Assembly: GCA_025774865.1 (NCBI GenBank)
Contig: JALGZO010000526.1
Span: forward strand, 1-25,268
From: a bacterium
Lineage (GTDB): Bacteria; ARS69
Reading direction: 5' to 3'
Length of the DNA stretch: 25,268 nt
Of this stretch, positions 1 to 6,863 are shown piece after piece. How positions within the stretch are numbered: position 1 is the first letter of the stretch; every line of letters begins with the position of its first letter. A program made the translations under genes and the position numbers. The notes under the pieces are model-generated. The model was not told the origin of the DNA. It saw only the letters and a list, made by a program, of their open reading frames with translations, and did no database searches.

Positions 1-292
1 AGTTGATCCGCTCTCGGTGAAACGGGATGTTCCATTTCTCTGCCTGGTGTTCGGCGAAATCGGCGCAAGCCGACGAGTCGTCCCGGAGGTCGTGGTCGAG
101 ATGGGCGGCTTCGACGCGAATCCCCAGCTCGTCGGCGAGCTCGAGCAGCACCGCGCAGAGCGCCATGGAGTCGGGACCGCCGGACAGACCCACGACGACG
201 TTCGAACCGGGAGGAAAGAGCTCTTCGCGGCGAATGGTCTCGTGAACGGCGGTTCGAAAGTCGCTCGTCGGCGCCTCCTGGTCGCTACACAC
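1..292 (-). CDS. tilS: tRNA(Ile)-lysidine synthase, N-terminal part (cut by window edge)
   Basis: This is the amino-terminal 97 codons of a TilS-type ATPase. TilS joins lysine to C34 of the CAU-anticodon tRNA-Ile2 so that it reads AUA codons. The translated minus strand shows the PP-loop motif SGGPDSM at about residues 37-43, followed by the family's HLDHDLRDDS stretch (normally HvDHgLR-S). The only start upstream of the PP-loop is GTG at 290-292, because an in-frame TAG lies a few codons before it. A promoter-like TTGCTT/TAGGAT pair lies directly upstream and predicts transcription starting about 3 nt before the GTG, so the mRNA may be nearly leaderless. The C-terminal tRNA-binding part lies outside the window. 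The family call is secure; the exact start is moderately sure. Confidence 0.9.
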   Translation of the reverse strand, partial: MCSDQEAPTSDFRTAVHETIRREELFPPGSNVVVGLSGGPDSMALCAVLLELADELGIRVEAAHLDHDLRDDSSACADFAEHQAEKWNIPFHRERIN

Positions 293-301
293 TCCGCCTC
301 G

Positions 302-330
302 ATCCTAGGCCCCAGCCGGGGCGGAAGCAA
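302..330 (-). promoter_or_regulatory. Probable sigma70-type promoter of tilS
   Basis: On the minus strand a -35 TTGCTT (325-330) is followed by a 17-bp spacer and a -10 TAGGAT (302-307). The predicted start of transcription is near 295, only about 3 nt before the GTG start at 292. It is a sequence match only. Confidence 0.5.
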
Positions 331-390
331 GATTCCCGGGCGCACGGCCGGGCGACGTCGCCGGACCCCGACGGGCAGGGTCCCCCCGGC

Positions 391-420
391 TTGCGCCCGC
401 CTTCCGCCGGCGGGTACCCT
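391..420 (+). promoter_or_regulatory. Possible promoter of the VCBS/ASPIC gene
   Basis: TTGCGC (391-396), an 18-bp spacer and TACCCT (415-420) precede the gene starting at 456. This gives a leader of about 29 nt that includes an AGAGG ribosome-binding site. The -10 keeps only the TA...T positions, the pattern seen at other promoters in this window. Confidence 0.35.
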
Positions 421-455
421 GGATCCCCTGAGCTGATCCTCCGAGAGGCACCAGA

Positions 456-2651
456 ATGGTATGGCGTTCGGCCGCCCTACGGAATCTCTGCATCGTGCTC
501 GGCATTTGGGGAGCGGTCGACGGTCGCGAGGAAGCCCTCGCCGCGTTCGAGGATCGGACCTCCGCCGCCGGCCTTCTCTGGTCCCGCTCGAGCTGGGGAG
601 CCGCCCTCGTCGATCTGGATCGCGACGGCGATCTCGATCTGTATACCGGTCGACATCTTTACAGGGCTCGACTCTTCTGGAACGACGGGCAGGGCGTCTT
701 CGACCCGGAACCGTTGATCGGGTCCAGTGATCGCCACGGGGTCGTGACCGTGCCGCTCGGCTCCGACGAGTTTCCCGACCTGCTCATCGTGCACGGAGCG
801 GGGGAGCCGAACGAGCTCTATCGCAACGACGGACCCGGCGCGTTCTCCATCCTCGAGGGGGCCGGGGGAATCGACGATCCCTCGGGTCGTCCGCGAGCCG
901 TCTCGGCCGCCGACTACGACGGCGACTTGCTCGTGGACGTCTGGATCGGGAAGGCACCCAGCGCGCCGAGTCCGAACTCCCTGTTCCGAGGCGACGGGTT
1001 CTATTCGTTCATCGACGTTGCGCCCTCGGTCGGGTTGGACGAGCCCGACGGCACGGTCGGCGGCATCTGGGGAGACTACGACGGCGACGGCGACCCCGAT
1101 CTCTTCGTCGGTGGAGAAGAGTTTCCCCGCCCGTCCAAGCTCTATCGCAACAACGGAGGCTCGTTCGTGGACGTGACGTCGGTCTTCAGTCCGATCCCGC
1201 CCGTCGTGTCGGGCGCCGACTGGGGCGATTTCGACGACGACGGCGATCTCGACCTCGCCGTCTGCGCCGGCGAAGTCGGCATCTTCGACACGTTTACGGA
1301 GGGGGACACCCTCCGTTACTTCTTCAGCACGAACTACTCCGAAGACGGGGTCGACGGCCTCACGATCCCGTCGAGCGCCGATACGCTCTTCGCGCGAATG
1401 CGGATACGAGGAGTGTACGACTTCTCCAAGACCTTCCTCGGTCCGGATTCCGCATCGCCCATCGGCGCGTTTCCTTTGGCGCTCACCGACGAATACGTCG
1501 GCGCTCCGATCTTCGAACCCGGGGTCGACCAGGGCACGTGGATCTGGAGGCAGTTTCCGGGAGGCCCGTGGGAGCTGAGGTGCTCGACCCCCTTCGTCAA
1601 CTTCGACAACTTCGACGGCAATTTCACGGAGTCCGCACCGATCGTAGGAGTGACGGCCCACGGACTCGAGGCGTCGGGCTTTCAGTCCGGTGGCCCACGG
1701 GTCTGGCGCAACGACGGCGAGTCCTTTGCGGAGGTCACGGGCGACCTCGGACTGCCGCCGGCCATGGTCAACCCCCGCCATGTTTCCTGGGTCGACTACG
1801 ACAATGACGGCGATCTGGACCTTCACGTCGTCGACAAGGGGACGAGTGCGACGCCGAACGCTCCCGACGCGTTGTTTCGCAACGACGGTGCGGTGTTCGT
1901 CGATGTGACCGCGTCGGAGAACGTCGCCGGCGGCACCCTGGGAATGGGGGACGGCGCCGTGTGGGGGGACATCGACCGCGACGGGGACCTGGACGTGTTC
2001 ATCGCGCAGGGAGGCGGACCGAGGGCCTTCGGAGGCGCGGCGCTCCTCTACCGTAACGACGGGACGTGGGGGGCGTCTCTCGGGCTCGATCTCGTCGGCC
2101 ACGAATCGGGGCCGGCGGCGCTCGGGGCCAAGGTCACCGCTCATGTCGCGGGGCAGTCGCGGGTGCGGCGCAAGTCGGCGAACTCCTGGCGCGGGTTCGC
2201 CCAGTCCGGCGAGATCCATATCGGTCTCGGCGCGGCGACCAGCGCGGACTCGCTGGTCGTCGAGTGGCCGTCGGGGCTGGTCGACGTGCACCGTTCCGTC
2301 TCCGCCGGCTTCTACCGACTGGACGAGGGCCAAGGGGTACTCGACGCGGGAGTGGCCGTGCCCCGGGAATCGGTGGGTTGGCACATCGCGGCGATCCATC
2401 CTCAACCCGCTCGTCACCACCAGTCCATCGAGCTCTTCGTGGAGCAGCCGGTAGCGCTCGAAATCGCGGTTTACGATTTGGCCGGACGACTCGTGAGGAA
2501 ATTGCACCGGGGTCCGGTCGTGTCGGGGCCGGTCGCGGTCGACTGGGACGGTCTCGACGCTCGGGGTCGGCGGGTCGCGCCGGGAGTCTACTTTCTCCGC
2601 GCCACGGACGGCCGCTCACTCGGCTCCGCCAAGAGCGTCTGGCTCCGCTGA
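456..2651 (+). CDS. Secreted FG-GAP/VCBS repeat protein with ASPIC/UnbV and FlgD-like C-terminal domains
   Basis: This 731-residue exported protein starts with a hydrophobic leader (residues 1-29, possible cleavage after ALA). It carries repeated calcium-binding-type propeller motifs of the form DxDxDGDxD: LDRDGDLDL near 54, DYDGDL near 153, DYDGDGDPD near 208, DFDDDGDLD near 258, DYDNDGDLD near 448 and DIDRDGDLD near 506. An ASPIC/UnbV module follows (about 545-615, with the signature VVEWPSG). The C-terminus (about 655-729) is a FlgD-like Ig domain with VYDLAGRLVR and PGVYFLR, the type used as a sorting tail in several FCB-group lineages. Residues about 275-415 contain no repeat motif and look like a domain inserted in the propeller. 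Such proteins are usually surface or extracellular; the ligand is unknown. AGAGG lies 8 nt before the ATG. Confidence 0.88.
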   Translation: MVWRSAALRNLCIVLGIWGAVDGREEALAAFEDRTSAAGLLWSRSSWGAALVDLDRDGDLDLYTGRHLYRARLFWNDGQGVFDPEPLIGSSDRHGVVTVPLGSDEFPDLLIVHGAGEPNELYRNDGPGAFSILEGAGGIDDPSGRPRAVSAADYDGDLLVDVWIGKAPSAPSPNSLFRGDGFYSFIDVAPSVGLDEPDGTVGGIWGDYDGDGDPDLFVGGEEFPRPSKLYRNNGGSFVDVTSVFSPIPPVVSGADWGDFDDDGDLDLAVCAGEVGIFDTFTEGDTLRYFFSTNYSEDGVDGLTIPSSADTLFARMRIRGVYDFSKTFLGPDSASPIGAFPLALTDEYVGAPIFEPGVDQGTWIWRQFPGGPWELRCSTPFVNFDNFDGNFTESAPIVGVTAHGLEASGFQSGGPRVWRNDGESFAEVTGDLGLPPAMVNPRHVSWVDYDNDGDLDLHVVDKGTSATPNAPDALFRNDGAVFVDVTASENVAGGTLGMGDGAVWGDIDRDGDLDVFIAQGGGPRAFGGAALLYRNDGTWGASLGLDLVGHESGPAALGAKVTAHVAGQSRVRRKSANSWRGFAQSGEIHIGLGAATSADSLVVEWPSGLVDVHRSVSAGFYRLDEGQGVLDAGVAVPRESVGWHIAAIHPQPARHHQSIELFVEQPVALEIAVYDLAGRLVRKLHRGPVVSGPVAVDWDGLDARGRRVAPGVYFLRATDGRSLGSAKSVWLR

Positions 2652-2687
2652 GGTCGAAGCGGGGTTTCCGAATCCGGCCCGAGGGGG

Positions 2688-2764
2688 TGGTAGCGGTGCA
2701 GGGACTCGAACCCCGGACACGCGGATTATGATTCCGCTGCTCTAACCAACTGAGCTACACCGCC
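2688..2764 (-). tRNA. tRNA with CAU anticodon, probably elongator tRNA-Met
   Basis: The minus strand folds into a full 77-nt cloverleaf. The acceptor stem GGCGGTG pairs with CACCGCT (one G-T pair), the D stem is GCTC/GAGC, the anticodon stem GCGGA/TCCGC carries loop ATCATAA, the variable loop has 5 nt, and the T arm is CGGGG-TTCGAGT-CCCTG. Discriminator A and an encoded CCA complete it. The anticodon is CAT. It lacks initiator hallmarks: positions 1 and 72 pair, and the anticodon stem has no GGG/CCC run. The anticodon-stem sequence resembles many bacterial elongator Met tRNAs. tRNA-Ile2(CAU), the TilS substrate, is the alternative and cannot be excluded by eye. Confidence 0.95.
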
Positions 2765-2785
2765 CCACGAAAATCGCGCGGGAGG

Positions 2786-2814
2786 AAGCTACGGAAGCGG
2801 CTCTCGGGTGTCAA
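2786..2814 (-). promoter_or_regulatory. Promoter of the CAU tRNA
   Basis: A perfect -35 TTGACA (2809-2814), a 17-bp spacer and a -10 TAGCTT (2786-2791) lie on the minus strand. The predicted start is near 2779, 15 nt ahead of the mature tRNA 5' end. It lies just after the minus-strand terminator at 2844-2883, so the tRNA appears to be transcribed independently of whatever lies upstream. Confidence 0.6.
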
Positions 2815-2843
2815 GGAACCCGGGCCCCCGGTCGGGAGTATGC

Positions 2844-2883
2844 AACAAACGAAGGAGGAGCCACCATGTCAGGTGACTCCTCC
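2844..2883 (-). terminator. Rho-independent terminator on the minus strand
   Basis: Read on the minus strand, arms 2872-2883 and 2854-2865 form a continuous 12-bp stem (7 bp, one U-G wobble, 4 bp) with a 6-nt loop. The U-rich tail TTCGTTTGTT (2853-2844) follows. On the plus strand the wobble becomes a C-A mismatch and no T-run follows, so the minus strand is favoured. It must end a minus-strand transcript starting somewhere above 2883, but no convincing gene was found there. Confidence 0.6.
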
Positions 2884-2943
2884 TCGAGAAGGGTTCGCAG
2901 GGCTTGCAGTGCCGGATCGTGCTGGTGAACCCCTCGAAGGAGG
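2844..2943 (-). ncRNA. Candidate structured RNA or attenuator (unidentified)
   Basis: Besides the terminator, a longer hairpin can form on the minus strand between 2927-2943 and 2879-2896, with a 30-nt loop. It has about 16 pairs, including G-U pairs and one small internal loop. The same arms on the plus strand give A-C mismatches, so a minus-strand RNA is favoured. The two hairpins share bases 2879-2883 and so compete, as in terminator/antiterminator switches. I do not recognise an Rfam family: no SRP, 6S, tmRNA, RNase P or T-box signature was found. The 5' end and promoter are unclear; TTGACG at 3123-3128 lacks a matching -10. The transcript may simply be the tail of a longer RNA. Confidence 0.3.
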
Positions 2944-3231
2944 GTGACCGCGCCACGGAGCCGTCTTTCCCGACCCGACTCTCCCGGGCCGTCCCAGTAC
3001 CGGGGTCGGGGCTGCGGGGCGTCCGGACCGGACGCGGTCTCCTCCGAAGAAACGCGTTGCAATGTCGGGGATGGAAGGCAATTGCGTTTCGTGGGATCCA
3101 CTTTCCTTACAGTTTTCGGGAACGTCAACTCGCCCCGCCGCCGGGCCGGACGAACTGACGACAGGCGCGCACGAGCGGCCTTTCGGTCACGTTTTCGCTC
3201 GGCTTCCCCGGTAGCCGGGTCCGATCCTGGC

Positions 3232-3240
3232 TGCTAGACT
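3232..3240 (+). promoter_or_regulatory. Possible extended -10 promoter of the lipoprotein/barrel pair
   Basis: TGCTAGACT matches the TGnTAnnnT extended -10 form. The predicted start is near 3247, giving a 30-nt leader that includes the ribosome-binding site GGAGAGG before the GTG at 3277. There is no good -35 hexamer. Confidence 0.3.
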
Positions 3241-3276
3241 GTCCGGTCACTCTGGCCCACGGAGAGGAAAGTCGCG

Positions 3277-4482
3277 GTGCCAAGTTTCGTGCGAACGCGA
3301 AGAGGCATCGCCCGGTTCGGTCCCGCGATCGTGCCGGCTCTCCTCCTGGCGGCCTGCGACACGAATCAAGACAATCGGGTCGGCGTCGGCCTCATCCAGG
3401 ACCTCGGTGACGAGAAGGCCGTGCGCGACACCACCTTCGCGCCGCCGGACACGACGACTGATTTCCATCTCACGAAACCGCCTCCGGGCACCGGCCTGTC
3501 GGCATCTTTGCTGATCGGGGCCCGGCCGGGCTATCTCTCCCGCAGCTTCCTGCAGTTCGACCCCGCTGGCCTGCCGGACTCCGGGACCGTGATCGACAGC
3601 GCGGCGGTGCATCTCGTCGCCCTGGAGGACAAACCGGACACTGATCCGGTGTTCACCATGACCGTGCATCGGGTGACGTCCGAATGGAGCGAACTGGATG
3701 TCGACCCCGACTCGATCCCCTCGTTCCTCGCCACCGCGAGCGACACGATCAGCTTCGACTCGTTCGCGAAGGACGACACGGCTTCGTTCGCCGTCTCCCT
3801 CGCCCAGTTCTGGGTCGATCGCCCGGACTCGAACTTCGGCCTGGTGTTGATTCCGGCGGACGGGATGGCCTCCTTTCTCGAGTTCAGCTCACAGGAGACG
3901 GTGACGCCGCCTCGGCTCTCCGTAGCCTGGGGCGCCGAGCCCCCGGTCGATGTCTTCGCGACGCAGGACACGTTCGTGCTCGAGGCGATCGAGGGGGAAT
4001 TCGTGCCCCTCACGGGCCTGCCGGGACGAATGACGGTCGCCCGTGGTGTCCCGGCGCGCTCGCTTCTCCTCTTCGACCTGCCCGATTCGGGAGAGACGCC
4101 CGGGTTCTCCGACCTCACGACCGTGAACCGCGCCGAGCTGGTCCTTCACGTCGACCAGACGGCCTCGCTCATGAACGAGTTCTCGGTCGGGGTGCAGCGG
4201 GTGCTGGACGAACCCTGGGCCGGCGACTCGACCGCAGTCACATCGCTCCTTCTCGGCACGACGCCGGTGAACGCCGAAACTGACTCGGTCGTGCTCACCA
4301 TCACCGGACACGTGCAGGACCTGCTGCGCGACGAGAACTACGGCTTCCAGTTGCGCGCACTAGACGAGAGGCCCGACGTCGATTACGTGCGCTTTTACGC
4401 ACATGATTCAGAGGATGCCGCCAAGGTCCCGGCCCTTCGGCTGTGGTACACGCCCGGAGTTGGTGAGGGGGGAGGGCCGTGA
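3277..4482 (+). CDS. Lipoprotein with two DNRLRE-like beta-sandwich domains
   Basis: A 401-residue lipoprotein: basic N-terminus, hydrophobic stretch and lipobox LLAAC with the lipidated cysteine at residue 27. The mature part looks like two copies of one domain (about 72-220 and 228-392). Each has an R-S-[FL]-L-x-F-D strand near its start (residues 89-95 and 261-267), then a stretch like VIDSAAVHLV or VNRAELVLHV, a V-x-x-x-W element, and an N-[FY]-G-[FL] strand before a closing R-L-x-x-x-W/Y. This is the layout of DNRLRE-type extracellular beta domains; function is unknown. GTG is chosen as start because GGAGAGGAAA lies just upstream. It overlaps the next gene by GTGA, so the two are probably co-translated and may act together at the outer membrane. 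Confidence 0.72.
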   Translation: MPSFVRTRRGIARFGPAIVPALLLAACDTNQDNRVGVGLIQDLGDEKAVRDTTFAPPDTTTDFHLTKPPPGTGLSASLLIGARPGYLSRSFLQFDPAGLPDSGTVIDSAAVHLVALEDKPDTDPVFTMTVHRVTSEWSELDVDPDSIPSFLATASDTISFDSFAKDDTASFAVSLAQFWVDRPDSNFGLVLIPADGMASFLEFSSQETVTPPRLSVAWGAEPPVDVFATQDTFVLEAIEGEFVPLTGLPGRMTVARGVPARSLLLFDLPDSGETPGFSDLTTVNRAELVLHVDQTASLMNEFSVGVQRVLDEPWAGDSTAVTSLLLGTTPVNAETDSVVLTITGHVQDLLRDENYGFQLRALDERPDVDYVRFYAHDSEDAAKVPALRLWYTPGVGEGGGP

Positions 4483-5696
4483 CGCGAGCGATCATCGTCG
4501 GGGTGGCGGCTGCACTCTCGGTTGTGTCGCCCGCCGGGGCCCAATCGCTCTATTCGCTCCGCGGCAGCGGCGAGGCGACGCTCCCGACCCGCGCGGCGAC
4601 CCGGGCGGTCGGGGCCGCCGAGGCCGCCTCCGCGACCGCCACCCTGACCGGGAATCCGTCGAACATCTCGGGGGCTGACAAGTTGTTGTTCTACGGAACT
4701 TACGTCACCGAGTGGGTGAAGACCGAGGAGAAGACCGACGCCGGGGTTCGCGTCCGCAAGGACTACACCGGTTTGATCTCGAACGTGGCCCTCATCTTTC
4801 CGATCGGGCCGATCGCGCTCGGAACCGGCTTCCTCGTCGATCGTCGCCACGGTGGCACGATCGAGCAGCCGGCCGTAACGGATACCACGGAGGCGGGTCA
4901 ATCATACATCCAGACCTTCGATGCTAGCGGCAACCTCCTTCGCGTGCCGGCGCTCTTCGCGGCGCGGCTGAAGAGGATCGAGTTCGGCGCGGGGCTCGAT
5001 GTCCTCCTTCGGAACTCGAAGCGACGTTGGATCAACGATCTCAGCAGCACCAGCGACTTCGTTTCGAGCAACGACATCGCCCGGTCGAGCCAGTGGGGCG
5101 TCGCATGGCGCGGCGGTCTTCGCCTCCCGGTGGGTCGGCGCCTCAAGATCGGGGCCTGGTTCCATCTCCCGTCGGATCTTTCCGGAACGCTGACGTTCGA
5201 GAACCACGATCCGAATGGGGGCAAAGTGGAGAACGACATCGACAGCGAGGTCGCGCCGAGTGGGGCGGTCGGACTGGAAGTGCAACCGTACTACAGCCTG
5301 CGCATCCTCGCCGATTGGGTGCACGAACGGTGGGAGGACGTCACTCCCTTGTCGGACAACACCGAGTTCGTGAACGTCGACCGGATCGGCGGGGGCATCG
5401 AGTGGGCGGCTACCCGCGGTGGGCGCCGGTGGCCGGTGCGTCTCGGCTATCGGACGGAGACGCTGCACACGTTGGATGCGGGAGGGCGCGAAGTTCGCGA
5501 GCACTTCGTGACGGGGGGTTCGGGCTTCGGCGTCGGCGACGGGCGGGGAGAGATCGATTGGTTTCTCGAGTACGGACGTCGTGGCGACGCGCAGGAGTCG
5601 GAGTTCTTCGAGGAGATCTTTCGATTCGGCGTCACGTTGACGGGAGCCGAGACCTGGACACGTCGGCGACGGCCCGATGATGGCGACGACTGGTAG
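4479..5696 (+). CDS. Outer-membrane beta-barrel protein (FadL/OmpP1-like size and style)
   Basis: 405 residues. A signal peptide ends near AGA-QS (residue 21). Alternating hydrophobic/aromatic strands typical of a barrel follow, for example LLFYGTYVTEWV, ALGTGFLVDRR, FGAGLDVLLR, LRLPVGRRLKIGAWF, SLRILADWVHERW and WPVRLGYRTETLH. The motif TGNPSNISGADKLLFYG early in the mature protein recalls the N-terminal region of FadL-like transport and autotransporter-independent barrel families, but I cannot assign a substrate. The GTG start overlaps the stop of the preceding lipoprotein (GTGA), so partnership with it is likely. The C-terminus is polar (DDGDDW) and lacks the classical terminal Phe of proteobacterial porins. 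Confidence 0.7.
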   Translation: MTRAIIVGVAAALSVVSPAGAQSLYSLRGSGEATLPTRAATRAVGAAEAASATATLTGNPSNISGADKLLFYGTYVTEWVKTEEKTDAGVRVRKDYTGLISNVALIFPIGPIALGTGFLVDRRHGGTIEQPAVTDTTEAGQSYIQTFDASGNLLRVPALFAARLKRIEFGAGLDVLLRNSKRRWINDLSSTSDFVSSNDIARSSQWGVAWRGGLRLPVGRRLKIGAWFHLPSDLSGTLTFENHDPNGGKVENDIDSEVAPSGAVGLEVQPYYSLRILADWVHERWEDVTPLSDNTEFVNVDRIGGGIEWAATRGGRRWPVRLGYRTETLHTLDAGGREVREHFVTGGSGFGVGDGRGEIDWFLEYGRRGDAQESEFFEEIFRFGVTLTGAETWTRRRRPDDGDDW

Positions 5697-5754
5697 GGAG
5701 CCGGCGCGCCCCGGCCACACCGGCTCCCTGACCACGGCTTCTACGAGCCGGTGT
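5696..5754. terminator. Bidirectional stem-loops between convergent genes
   Basis: GGGAGCCGG (5696-5704) pairs with CCGGCTCCC (5720-5728). Alternatively ACACCGGCTC (5717-5726) pairs perfectly with GAGCCGGTGT (5745-5754). The structures are mutually exclusive and lie between the convergent 3' ends of the barrel gene and the minus-strand lipoprotein. There is no clear T-run on either strand. Confidence 0.5.
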
Positions 5755-5759
5755 CGTCG

Positions 5760-6656
5760 TTACTGCCCGTCGCCGCCGGCAATGTCGATCTCGTTCCCGA
5801 CGACGAACGGATAGCCCCACGCAACGCTGTCATACTCGCCCTCAGGATCGTTGAGCGAGCCGTCCGAGAGAACGTCGATCACGATGTGGCGCGGACCGGC
5901 TCGCTCCCCCGTGGAGAACTGACCCGAGAACGTTCCATCAGCGTTCTGCACGAGCTGCTCGCGAGCACGCAGATGGCGACGGTGCAGGAAGACGAGGTCG
6001 GTCTCGTTACGAGTGGCGACCGTGACCGTGACCTGGGTGTTCAACGGAAGGCGCAGGAGATCCTCGAGGTACATGAGCTCGCTGACGCCGGTAACCTCGT
6101 GCACGTCGTCGCCCCACTGGATGGTCATCCATTCGATCTGGCTGCTCGCGCCCTCCGAGGCGACGTCCACGCCGGAGATGGCGAGGAGTTGCCATCCACG
6201 ATGGACGCTCACGAGATCGCTCGGCCGATGGACACGCTTCAAGAGCATCGAGCGGCTCGCCATGTCCTCGAAGTCCTTCATGTAGTGCGTGACGAGGTCG
6301 CTCTCGCCCATCCACAGGTGCAGGATGCCGGTCGCGGCGGCGGTCATCGACACGTGGGCCGTGGGCGCCTCGGTGCCGGGCCGGTCGATCTCGATGGTGA
6401 TGTTCCGGTCGATGCTCAGAATCTCGCGTTGCCAGCGGACGGCATCGGGTGGATCGGAAAGGTCGCCGGAGCCGTCGCCGTACCAGCGGACGTCGGGGTC
6501 CGCGTACTCTGACATGTCACCCGAAAGGATGTTCTGGATGGCTTCTTCGTCGGTCGTGGCGGCGGTGTCGGTCGACGAATCGTTCAACATGCAGCCGGAG
6601 ACCAAGATGGCCACCGCGGCGACCAGCGTCGGGCCGAGCGAGCGATGCAGGAACAT
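5760..6656 (-). CDS. Hypothetical lipoprotein
   Basis: A 298-residue lipoprotein of unknown function. The start at 6656 is chosen over an upstream in-frame one at 6743 because GGAGGT lies 6 nt before it and it begins a proper signal peptide with lipobox LVSGC (Cys22). The mature protein has a short polar Thr/Ser/Asp spacer and then a mixed alpha/beta region. Notable stretches are DPDVRWYGDGSGD near 50, RHIVIDVLSDG near 266 and a Gly/Asp-rich end GGDGQ. I recognise no catalytic motif. It stands between a convergent barrel gene and the Yip1-fusion gene on the same strand, 207 bp away, and probably has its own promoter, though none is convincing by sequence. Confidence 0.7.
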   Translation of the reverse strand: MFLHRSLGPTLVAAVAILVSGCMLNDSSTDTAATTDEEAIQNILSGDMSEYADPDVRWYGDGSGDLSDPPDAVRWQREILSIDRNITIEIDRPGTEAPTAHVSMTAAATGILHLWMGESDLVTHYMKDFEDMASRSMLLKRVHRPSDLVSVHRGWQLLAISGVDVASEGASSQIEWMTIQWGDDVHEVTGVSELMYLEDLLRLPLNTQVTVTVATRNETDLVFLHRRHLRAREQLVQNADGTFSGQFSTGERAGPRHIVIDVLSDGSLNDPEGEYDSVAWGYPFVVGNEIDIAGGDGQ

Positions 6657-6821
6657 CGGATTACCTCCATCCGAAAGGTGGTTGGTTGATCCCCTCCACC
6701 GCACCTCTCGTGCCAGAACGGGCTGGGAACGCCAATTGCCCATCTCCCAACGAGATGCCGAAACGTCGCGCAGGAGTGGCGACCGCTGGCCGGGACGAAC
6801 TGTACGGCGGCGTGCACTCGC

Positions 6822-6837
6822 TGTCCCGGGAGGGACA
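6822..6837 (-). terminator. Weak stem-loop after the Yip1-fusion gene
   Basis: TGTCCC and GGGACA form a perfect 6-bp stem with a 4-nt loop, 27 nt past the stop of the minus-strand gene. No T-run follows, so an intrinsic terminator role is uncertain. A second small dyad, CATCTC-N5-GAGATG, is at 6741-6757. Confidence 0.25.
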
Positions 6838-6863
6838 CCGGGGGCGGCTCGATCGCGGCGGAC

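Larger units (their letters stand above)
2765..3276. other. 512-bp intergenic region without a convincing protein gene
   Basis: From left to right it holds the tRNA promoter, the minus-strand terminator and competing hairpin, and an unannotated GC-rich stretch (about 2945-3230). An extended -10-like sequence lies before the lipoprotein gene. Open frames here have mixed third-position base composition and no recognisable motif. A 20-codon plus-strand frame (2866-2928) with an ideal ribosome-binding site overlaps the hairpins. Confidence 0.6.

Noticed and set aside
477-2507. Long minus-strand open frame opposite the VCBS gene
   Set aside because: A shadow created by the GC-rich, Asp-codon-rich repeat coding; the sense strand has clear domains and a ribosome-binding site.
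2811-3128. Minus-strand open frame of about 105 codons in the intergenic region
   Set aside because: Mixed codon composition, no motif, TTG start without ribosome-binding site, and it runs straight through the strong terminator hairpin.
2765-3276. SRP RNA, 6S RNA, tmRNA or RNase P RNA in the intergenic region
   Set aside because: None of their conserved motifs (for example the SRP GGAAGG loop or RNase P P4 sequence) could be found on either strand.
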